DNA from: Bacteriovorax sp. UBA1852
GTDB taxonomy: Bacteria > Bdellovibrionota > Bacteriovoracia > Bacteriovoracales > Bacteriovoracaceae
DNA length: 15,960 bases
Reading direction: 5' to 3'
Assembly (NCBI GenBank): GCA_002338505.1
Contig: DDIK01000011.1
Span: forward strand, 1-15,960
Part shown: positions 6,265-11,930 of the stretch, one piece after another
Layout: each line of letters starts with the position of its first letter
Position numbering within the stretch: position 1 is the stretch's first letter
Notes under the pieces: model-generated
Told to the model about the DNA's origin: nothing
Databases searched by the model: none
What the model saw: the letters and a program-made list of their open reading frames with translations, nothing else
Position numbers and translations under genes: made by a program

Positions 6265-8505
6265 TTAATCAAGTGCATTTTTAATTTTGCTTATTGTAAT
6301 AGTCTCACCAAGCTTAATCAGTTCACCCTTGGAGTTGATTACAAAATAAGCTGGTACACCAACAAAACCATTCTTTTGAAGCCATGCACCTATGACTGGG
6401 TCTCGTCTTGTCCAATCACCAAGAAGAAGATTTAAGTTTCTTTCTTTGACTAGGCTTCTAAAGTCATCAGTTTCTAACACAAGTCTTTCATTTACTTTGC
6501 ACGTGATACACCACTTTGCCGTGAAATCTATGAAGGTGAGACTCTTTTGATCTTGGAGACTCTTCATTTTATCTTCACGCCAGGCCTGCCACTTTACTTC
6601 TCCTCTTGATTTCTCATCAATCATAGAACTTAACGCGCCATCAGAAACCGTGGTTTTCGTTGTCGAGGATTGATAGAAAAGGAGAAACATTGGGAGTACA
6701 AGAATCGCACTTAGAATGAGATTCTTCGTTATTTTCTTTCTTACATAGATAGTGAAAAAAACCAAGCTAAGAGCTGTATTCATTTGAAAGAGGGCTAGTT
6801 GGGAACCTGTTAAAGAAAGAAAAACATCTAGTAGCCAAAGAGTAGTTAGTATTAGTGTTAAGCCTAAGAACTTTTTAACATGCTCCATCCACATTCCCGG
6901 CTTAGGAAGAAATTTTATAAGCGCAGGAAATAGTGCTGTTAGAATAAATGGAAGAGCAAGACCTAGACCAATTGAAAAGAAGATAAGAAAAATTATTCCA
7001 GGTGATTCACTGAAGGCAAAAGTTAGAGCTGTACCTAGAAAGGGTGCTGAACATGGTGTTGATAGAATTGTTGCTAGAGCTCCGCTGAAGAAATCTCCTG
7101 AAAATGTATCTTTTACTTCTAAGCTTCCTAGTTTTGATCCTCCAGGTGTTCGAAATTCAAATAGACCAAACATATTTAGTGCCATTACGAAGATAATGAA
7201 GATCATGATAGCAACAAAAATGGGTGACTGAAGCTGAAAGCCCCAACCAACTTGTTCACCGGTTGTCTTAAGAAGAATGACCACAAGAGCAAGGGCTAGA
7301 AAAGTGGCCACGACACCTAGAGAGTAGGCCATATTGTGTTTAAAGATTGATTTCTTTCCCTCTCCAGAATGATTAACCAATCCAAAGAGCTTAATTGAAA
7401 TAACCGGAAGTACACATGGCATAATATTAAGAATTAATCCTCCAAGTAATGCCATAAAGAAGTAGTAGAGAATTCTATTCGGTCCATCATTTTCTTTTGG
7501 GGCTGAACTCGTTCCATCTGAATTACTTGTAATTTCATTACTGCCACCGTCTTTATCACCGTGGCGATCAATTTTAATAGGAGTGAGTGATGAGAATAAT
7601 TGTTTGAAGCTTTCTTCTACATTTAACTTATAATTTGTAATTTCTTTTTCTATAACAAAGACTTCATCTTTTACGGGATCATTAAATAAGAATTTTAATT
7701 TATATGGATTCTTAAAAATTCCATCTGCAGGCAGAGGAATTTCTGGTTCCATGAATTCTCCATCCCAATCAATAGTGTAGAGGCCATAGGAATTTCCTTT
7801 CTTGTCTTTATAGAGGCTTTCTCTTTTAAACGAAAATGGAACTTGCGGATAAGGTGTTAGTGTATAGAGGTTTGAACTTGACCTTTTGGGGTCTCCTGAA
7901 AACTGATAAACCAGCGCCAGTCCTTTTTCATACTTTATGAGACTGATATCAAGGTCCGTTGGGAGGGAAATACTCTTAGGGATTTTTTTAAATTGTTCTT
8001 CTAATTGTGTTTTGGTTATTTGAGATTCATTCTTATCAGTTTTAAAAATATCGTTTGTTATAACTCCGGATATCTTCTTTTCACCAGGAATACAGATGTT
8101 TTTACAAATAAGGTACTTTGCATGAATGGTGATTTCTTTATTAGCGTAGTTTTGTAAAAAGTTCGCATTGAGCTTATAAAAGAATGTATGGAGGCCTCCA
8201 TAACCAATCGTTAATAAATTACCTGCTTCTAGATATTTCTTTGGAGTAGGCCATTCTATAGGTGCTAAGTCGACTTTCTCGTCGTCGATAAGTATATCGA
8301 TCTCAGTCGGTAGACCAGCATCTCCTGGATTGATCCAGTAAGTGTGCCACTTCTTCTCATTTGCAAGTGAAACACTAAGGTATTTGTTGTTTTGGTTTTC
8401 AAATAGATTAACGCTCATGGAGGCTAATTCTTGGCCATTTTTTTGCTGGGCCCAAGCTGAGAAGACGATTGTGAATACGAGAAACAGTTTTTTGATAATT
8501 AGCAT
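6265..8505 (-). CDS. dsbD: DsbD/ScsB-like thiol:disulfide interchange protein
   Basis: Inner-membrane protein predicted to carry electrons from cytoplasmic thioredoxin to periplasmic disulfide reduction. Layout of the 746 residues: signal peptide 1-19 (FSAWA|Q); a periplasmic N-terminal region to about 340 with Cys134/Cys138 (YLICKNICIPG); about eight membrane segments between 345 and 610, with the two electron-relay cysteines Cys364 (MPCVLP) and Cys485 (STPCSAPF); then a C-terminal thioredoxin domain with Cys666/Cys669 (KWCITCK). It is much longer than E. coli DsbD (565), and the large N-terminal region and MPCVLPVISIK pattern look closer to the ScsB type. The frame is open to 8628, but I chose the ATG at 8505 because it begins a proper signal peptide and has AGGTG upstream. 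A Ser/Thr/Asp-rich linker (about 315-341) precedes the first membrane segment. Confidence 0.9.
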   Translation of the reverse strand: MLIIKKLFLVFTIVFSAWAQQKNGQELASMSVNLFENQNNKYLSVSLANEKKWHTYWINPGDAGLPTEIDILIDDEKVDLAPIEWPTPKKYLEAGNLLTIGYGGLHTFFYKLNANFLQNYANKEITIHAKYLICKNICIPGEKKISGVITNDIFKTDKNESQITKTQLEEQFKKIPKSISLPTDLDISLIKYEKGLALVYQFSGDPKRSSSNLYTLTPYPQVPFSFKRESLYKDKKGNSYGLYTIDWDGEFMEPEIPLPADGIFKNPYKLKFLFNDPVKDEVFVIEKEITNYKLNVEESFKQLFSSLTPIKIDRHGDKDGGSNEITSNSDGTSSAPKENDGPNRILYYFFMALLGGLILNIMPCVLPVISIKLFGLVNHSGEGKKSIFKHNMAYSLGVVATFLALALVVILLKTTGEQVGWGFQLQSPIFVAIMIFIIFVMALNMFGLFEFRTPGGSKLGSLEVKDTFSGDFFSGALATILSTPCSAPFLGTALTFAFSESPGIIFLIFFSIGLGLALPFILTALFPALIKFLPKPGMWMEHVKKFLGLTLILTTLWLLDVFLSLTGSQLALFQMNTALSLVFFTIYVRKKITKNLILSAILVLPMFLLFYQSSTTKTTVSDGALSSMIDEKSRGEVKWQAWREDKMKSLQDQKSLTFIDFTAKWCITCKVNERLVLETDDFRSLVKERNLNLLLGDWTRRDPVIGAWLQKNGFVGVPAYFVINSKGELIKLGETITISKIKNALD

Positions 8506-8621
8506 TAAAACACCTATATTAAAGATAATACGTAAAATTCTAGCAAACTTTGATAAGAAATATACTCTTTGCCTAAAATTTGACTTAGATTTTACTATAT
8601 TAAAGTATTTAAGGAGAAAAT
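8506..8621. promoter_or_regulatory. Divergent intergenic region, dsbD and BtuF-like gene
   Basis: This 116-base AT-rich stretch must hold both promoters. For the rightward gene, TATATT (8596-8601) and TTGACT (8580-8585) each match well but are only 10 bases apart, so they do not form one normal promoter. For the leftward gene, minus-strand TAGAAT (8537-8542) is a possible -10 without a good -35. The Shine-Dalgarno AAGGAG of the rightward gene is at 8611-8616. I cannot place either promoter firmly. Confidence 0.3.
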
Positions 8622-9425
8622 GTGACAAATTTTCCAGAGAGAATTATCTGCATAACAGAAGAAGCTGTCGAGTTTCTCTTTGCCATTGGTGAAGGGCATC
8701 GCGTTGTTGGTGTTTCCGCTTATGTAAAGAGACCAATAGAGGCCACAAAACTTCCTAAAGTGAGTGCTTTTGTAAATGGGTCTATCAAGAAAATTAAAGC
8801 TCTTAATCCTGACTTAATACTTGGCTTTTCTGATATACAAAAAGACTTTGCAAGAGACTTAATCGGTGAGGGCCTCAATGTTTTTATTGCTAATCATAGA
8901 AGTATTGATGGGATAATTGATTATCTCTCGCTCATTGGAAATATGGTTGGAAAGCCTCTCGAAACTGAGGAATATATTTCTACACTAAAAGATAAAATAT
9001 CCTATGCTAAAGACTTTGCAAAGAATTTAGAAAGAAGACCTAAGGTCTATATTGAAGAGTGGGATGAGCCCAAAATTACTGGTATTGAGTGGTTCTCAGA
9101 AATTGTCGAACTTTGTGGGCTAGAAAATGTCTTTAAAGAAAAGAGCTTAATGAGCATGGCCAATGAGCGCTATGTGACTGACGAAGAAATCCTGAGAAAT
9201 GACCCCGATATTATTCTTGCCTGTTGGTGTGGAAAGCCCGTTGAACTTGATTCGTTTAAGGCGCGAAAAGATTACCAGCAAATAAAAGCCGTTAAGAATG
9301 AGATGATTTTTGAGCTTGAGCCAGAGATTTTCTTACAGCCAGGGCCTGCTCCAATTGTCGATGGTATTGATTATCTTATTGATCATGTTTGGAAGAAATT
9401 TAAATTAAAAAGTTCAGCTCTTTAA
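8622..9425 (+). CDS. Cytoplasmic BtuF-fold (cobalamin-type) binding protein
   Basis: A 267-residue member of the class III substrate-binding fold (BtuF/FhuD/TroA type, COG0614-like). It starts directly with the first strand (ERIICITEEAVEFLFAIGEGHRVVGVS) and has no signal peptide or lipobox, so it should stay in the cytoplasm, unlike classical BtuF. Family-like segments are LNPDLILGFSDIQ (61-73), NVFIANHRS (86-94), DPDIILACWCGKP (194-206) and EPEIFLQPGPAP (233-244). The CWC at 201-203 could bind metal or a cofactor. No transporter genes adjoin it. Start is a GTG with AAGGAG (8611-8616) five bases upstream; an ATG two bases earlier is followed at once by TGA and cannot serve. The ligand is not shown by the sequence; a corrinoid is a family-based guess. 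Confidence 0.75.
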   Translation: MTNFPERIICITEEAVEFLFAIGEGHRVVGVSAYVKRPIEATKLPKVSAFVNGSIKKIKALNPDLILGFSDIQKDFARDLIGEGLNVFIANHRSIDGIIDYLSLIGNMVGKPLETEEYISTLKDKISYAKDFAKNLERRPKVYIEEWDEPKITGIEWFSEIVELCGLENVFKEKSLMSMANERYVTDEEILRNDPDIILACWCGKPVELDSFKARKDYQQIKAVKNEMIFELEPEIFLQPGPAPIVDGIDYLIDHVWKKFKLKSSAL

Positions 9426-9449
9426 GTAAAGACTAAATAAGTCCGATAT
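9423..9449 (+). promoter_or_regulatory. Sigma-28 (FliA)-like promoter of lipoprotein gene 1, leaderless geometry
   Basis: TCCGATAT at 9442-9449 matches the FliA -10 (GCCGATAA) at six of eight positions. TAAG (9423-9426) begins exactly 19 bases before it, the consensus distance for TAAA-type -35 boxes; a better-looking TAAAG at 9427-9431 would be four bases too close. The ATG follows the -10 box after eight bases and no Shine-Dalgarno is present. The element overlaps the stop codon of the BtuF-like gene and is conserved in front of the second paralogue. Confidence 0.45.
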
Positions 9450-9457
9450 CTTACTTT

Positions 9458-10249
9458 ATGGTACTGCGATATCTAGCTACATTTACAATTTTTCTTTGTT
9501 TTTTACCTTCTTGTTCAACTCACACAAAGTCACGGGGTCTGGCCTCGGACAATTCAGTAGTAAAAAACTGTGAAACGGCTATTTCAACTATTTATAAAGA
9601 GAAAAGAGCTGATATCTCTCTTAAGGACTTTGATGATTATTTTAGCTCAGAGCTAATAGGTGATAAAGTCTATAGGCTTATGAGTAATTCTTGGAGCCGT
9701 TATAAGAATGATCTTGGTGTTGAAGAATTAAGAGTCGCGATGATCGATTCTTATTATAAGAATGAATCTATGAACTTTAATGGCTTTGTGGATTCAAACT
9801 TTCGAGTCTTTATAGAAGATAAGAAAGTTATCATAAATGTTCCTTATGTCAGTATTGGAAATACTTCCTTAGGGGAGCTCAGTAATGGACTAAATTTAAA
9901 ATTTACTAAATTTCTGAGTACTATCTTTAAGTTGTTTGCATCTTTTAAGGAGATCGACCCAGGCCTCGAGAGTTTTGAAGTTAATGGTATTAGTGTACAA
10001 AATCCTTACTTAGCAAGAAATCTCAACTCGTATGGGTTTATGATTAAAGGTTATGACAAAGTCTTGCCTGACGATGGTCGATTTATTGATATGTACAAGC
10101 GCATGATTGATCAAGCATTGAGTGAGGAGTTTGGCACTATGGAGAGTTTCTCAGTGACAAGATATAATCCAGATGAAGAACTAATCAGAGAAGTTCTGGA
10201 TGATTCAGAATTGGACCTAAGTTTCTATCGAGAGTTCAGGTTTCGGTAG
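9458..10249 (+). CDS. Lipoprotein of unknown function, paralogue 1
   Basis: I do not recognise this family. The 263-residue protein starts with a lipoprotein signal peptide (MVLRYLATFTIFLCFLPSC), with lipobox LPSC and lipidated Cys19; Pro at -2 is unusual. Ser follows the Cys, which by the E. coli rule would favour the outer membrane. After a variable linker come a conserved Cys38, a helical region (50-110), and a core at about 113-215 shared with the next gene, including PYVSIGNTSLGELS and YLARNLNSYGFMIKGYD. The C-terminus ends in the conserved SFYREFRFR. No enzyme motif, TPR or coiled coil is evident. The ATG at 9458 is chosen because it begins the signal peptide and aligns with the start of the paralogue. 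It lies 32 bases after the BtuF-like gene behind its own promoter-like element. Confidence 0.8.
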   Translation: MVLRYLATFTIFLCFLPSCSTHTKSRGLASDNSVVKNCETAISTIYKEKRADISLKDFDDYFSSELIGDKVYRLMSNSWSRYKNDLGVEELRVAMIDSYYKNESMNFNGFVDSNFRVFIEDKKVIINVPYVSIGNTSLGELSNGLNLKFTKFLSTIFKLFASFKEIDPGLESFEVNGISVQNPYLARNLNSYGFMIKGYDKVLPDDGRFIDMYKRMIDQALSEEFGTMESFSVTRYNPDEELIREVLDDSELDLSFYREFRFR

Positions 10250-10263
10250 GTTTTTACTCGTGG

Positions 10264-10278
10264 GGAAAATTGTTTTCC
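10264..10278 (+). repeat. Small hairpin between the two lipoprotein genes
   Basis: GGAAAA (10264-10269) and TTTTCC (10273-10278) form a perfect six-pair stem around TTG, extendable by G-T pairs. No run of T follows, so it is a poor intrinsic terminator. It ends right at the -35-like box of paralogue 2 and could act as a weak attenuator for read-through from paralogue 1. Confidence 0.35.
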
Positions 10279-10279
10279 T

Positions 10280-10306
10280 TAAGCAAAGATCAATTGAGTC
10301 CGATAT
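10280..10306 (+). promoter_or_regulatory. Sigma-28 (FliA)-like promoter of lipoprotein gene 2, leaderless geometry
   Basis: TCCGATAT (10299-10306) is identical to the box before paralogue 1, and TAAG (10280-10283) again lies exactly 19 bases upstream of it. The ATG at 10315 follows after eight bases, as in copy 1, with no Shine-Dalgarno. The eight-base -10 box and the AGT before it are untouched while flanking bases differ, which suggests selection on the element. Confidence 0.45.
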
Positions 10307-10314
10307 ATTTCATC

Positions 10315-11118
10315 ATGAGATTTCGATATTTTACTACATTCACAATATTTATCTCTTTGCTCTCTTGTTCAACTAACACAAAGTCACGTGATCCAGCATC
10401 GATTAATTCATTTTTAAAAAGTTGTGTAACATCTATTTCAACAATCTTTAAAGTGAAAAGAAAGAATATTTCTTTAAGAGGATTTGATGACTACTATGGC
10501 CCTGAGCTTTTAGGCAATAGACTCTATCGACTTATGAATAACTCTTGGAGACGTTATGAGAGCGATTTTGATGTTGAAAAACTAAGAGCAGCAATGGTCG
10601 ACTCCTATTATAAAAATGAGTTTATTAACTATGAGGGCTTTGTTAAATCAAATTTTCGAGTCTTCATAGTAGATAAGAAAGTTGTTATAAATATTCCCTA
10701 TGTCAGTATTGGAAATACTTCCTTGGGTGAACTCAGTGATGGACTAAATCTGAGATTCAACAAGTTTCTTAGTGTTGTCTTTAGAGCAATTGCGTCCTTT
10801 AAAGAGATTGATCCAAATATTGAGAGTTTTGAAATAAATGGCGTTAGTGTTCAAAATCCTTACTTAGCAAGAAATCTCAACTCGTATGGGTTTATGATTA
10901 AGGGTTATGATAAGGCGCTACCAGATGATGATAACTTTATTAAGATGTATAAGCGCTTGGTTGATGAAACAGAGGAAGAGCAACTTGTTGATGAGAGCGG
11001 TAACGCTGTAGATAGTGATTCAGTCTCTCGAAGTCCAGTCGACGACGAGCTAATAAATCAAGTTCTAGAGAGTTCCGATTGGGATTTAAGCTTCTATCGA
11101 GAGTTCAGATTTCGGTAG
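10315..11118 (+). CDS. Lipoprotein of unknown function, paralogue 2
   Basis: The 267-residue paralogue of the preceding protein; function unknown. The signal peptide MRFRYFTTFTIFISLLSC has a more standard lipobox (LLSC, Cys18), followed by Ser. It shares with paralogue 1 the conserved Cys, the SWRRYESD-type helix, FRVFIVDKKVVIN, PYVSIGNTSLGELS, YLARNLNSYGFMIKGYD, and the C-terminal SFYREFRFR. Near the C-terminus it carries an acidic stretch (ETEEEQLVDESGNAVDSD) replacing a shorter segment in paralogue 1. The frame can be extended to a TTG at 10270, but that would translate the promoter-like element and add residues before the signal peptide, so I use the ATG at 10315, which aligns with paralogue 1. 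A 110-base gap separates it from the next gene. Confidence 0.8.
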   Translation: MRFRYFTTFTIFISLLSCSTNTKSRDPASINSFLKSCVTSISTIFKVKRKNISLRGFDDYYGPELLGNRLYRLMNNSWRRYESDFDVEKLRAAMVDSYYKNEFINYEGFVKSNFRVFIVDKKVVINIPYVSIGNTSLGELSDGLNLRFNKFLSVVFRAIASFKEIDPNIESFEINGVSVQNPYLARNLNSYGFMIKGYDKALPDDDNFIKMYKRLVDETEEEQLVDESGNAVDSDSVSRSPVDDELINQVLESSDWDLSFYREFRFR

Positions 11119-11153
11119 GTTTTGCCTAGTTTTATCAAGTATTTAAAAAAGTC

Positions 11154-11180
11154 TAAACAATTCACCTATAAAACCGATTA
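11154..11180 (+). promoter_or_regulatory. Sigma-28 (FliA)-like promoter of the coiled-coil/TPR lipoprotein gene
   Basis: TAAACAAT (11154-11161) and ACCGATTA (11173-11180) are separated by exactly 11 bases, the FliA spacing. They match TAAAGTTT and GCCGATAA at five and six of eight positions, including the TAAA and CCGAT cores. Transcription would start near 11188, giving a leader of about 40 bases that contains the palindrome at 11202-11216 and a normal Shine-Dalgarno. Confidence 0.45.
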
Positions 11181-11201
11181 AAGAAAAGACAACTGTTATG
11201 A

Positions 11202-11216
11202 GGAGAATTATTCTCC
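11202..11216 (+). repeat. Perfect GGAGAAT/ATTCTCC palindrome in the leader of the TPR lipoprotein gene
   Basis: GGAGAAT (11202-11208) and ATTCTCC (11210-11216) are exact reverse complements around a single T. As RNA it could fold as a five-pair stem with a five-base loop, ending one base before the Shine-Dalgarno AGGGA (11217-11221). The left arm itself carries AGGAG, an unused Shine-Dalgarno-like sequence. It may be a protein operator or a small translational control hairpin. Confidence 0.4.
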
Positions 11217-11228
11217 AGGGAAAGAACA

Positions 11229-11930
11229 ATGAAGATAGTACTTTTTTTGATGACATTAAGCTTATTTACGTCTTGTGGCTTCACTGAACATGTAGAGAAG
11301 AGGGCAAGAGTTTTGAACTCTTTAGAGGATAAAGTTCTCGTGCTTTCACAAGAGAAGAAGTCTTTACAAGGGGAGATCGTGAGACTCCGTTACCAAGTTA
11401 AGTCTTTGGAAAGTAAGAACTTTTATCTTGAAACGCAGCTTCAAAGTAAGAACGAATCAAAGGCAAGAAAAATTGCTAGCATCAAGAAGAATGATCCAAA
11501 TGACCTTGTTAAGTTTGATGTATATAAGTGGAAGCCAGAAGAAATGGTGAAGATTGCTGAGAAAGAATTTGATCTAAAAAACTATAAGAAGAGTGCTCAA
11601 TTCTTTAGCTCTTTCATAGATAACTTTCCATCAAGTAAGAGCTTAGACGATAAATTTCTCTTTCAAGCAGGTGTAGCAGCTTATGAAGCTGGTAAGTACT
11701 ATGACTGGAGTGAAAAGTATTTTTCAATGGTCATTGAAAACCATCCAACCTCAGACTTTTTCTTAGGTGCAAAGTTATGGTTGGCCATGACTTATTTAAA
11801 ACAAGATAAAGAAGATAAATTCTTTGCTGTCGCCGAAGAGTTTAGAAAGAAATATAGAAACACAACTGAATGGAACGACATCTTGAGTAAACATTATGAA
11901 AAAATTGTTCAAAAGTATAAATCTAACTAG
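11229..11930 (+). CDS. Coiled-coil and TPR lipoprotein, CpoB/YbgF-like architecture
   Basis: A 233-residue lipoprotein: signal peptide MKIVLFLMTLSLFTSC with lipidated Cys16 (FTSC). A heptad-rich coiled coil at about residues 20-80 (EDKVLVLSQEKKSLQGEIVR) is followed by a linker and tetratricopeptide-type helices at about 103-210, including EKEFDLKNYKKSAQFFSSFI, FQAGVAAYEAGKYYDWSEKYF and AKLWLAMTYLKQ. This coiled-coil plus TPR layout is that of CpoB/YbgF, which links Tol-Pal to peptidoglycan synthesis. CpoB itself is periplasmic and normally next to tol-pal, which is not seen here, so the exact role is unknown. AGGGA (11217-11221) precedes the ATG by seven bases. The last 35 bases overlap the next gene. 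Confidence 0.8.
   Translation: MKIVLFLMTLSLFTSCGFTEHVEKRARVLNSLEDKVLVLSQEKKSLQGEIVRLRYQVKSLESKNFYLETQLQSKNESKARKIASIKKNDPNDLVKFDVYKWKPEEMVKIAEKEFDLKNYKKSAQFFSSFIDNFPSSKSLDDKFLFQAGVAAYEAGKYYDWSEKYFSMVIENHPTSDFFLGAKLWLAMTYLKQDKEDKFFAVAEEFRKKYRNTTEWNDILSKHYEKIVQKYKSN

Larger units (their letters stand above)
9421..11123 (+). repeat. Tandem direct duplication carrying promoter, lipoprotein gene and 3' end
   Basis: Copy 1 (about 9421-10254) and copy 2 (about 10278-11123) align from roughly 37 bases before each ATG to a few bases past each TAG stop. The upstream segments match at about 30 of 40 aligned positions without gaps. Inside the genes, a 50-base block is identical (9998-10047 and 10852-10901), and the last codons plus stop (from 10223 and 11092) are nearly identical. 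The copies differ most in the signal peptide, around residues 30-110 and in an acidic insert near the C-terminus of copy 2. This is a gene duplication that included the promoter. Confidence 0.85.

Noticed and set aside
8506..8628. Upstream extension of dsbD by 41 residues
   Set aside because: It would hide the signal peptide, overlap the start of the divergent gene, and lacks the AGGTG site found before 8505.
8342..8692. Plus-strand open frame of about 116 codons over the dsbD start
   Set aside because: It is antisense to the dsbD signal peptide and overlaps the BtuF-like gene in another frame; no supporting features.
10270..10314. TTG start for lipoprotein paralogue 2
   Set aside because: It would translate the conserved promoter-like element and displace the signal peptide from the N-terminus.
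11114..11132. TAGG/CCTA hairpin after lipoprotein paralogue 2 as terminator
   Set aside because: Only four pairs and a weak T-tract; too little to call.
11198..11287. Possible upstream ORF (ATG at 11198) before the TPR lipoprotein
   Set aside because: Out of frame, lacks a Shine-Dalgarno and reads into the signal peptide region; nothing supports translation.
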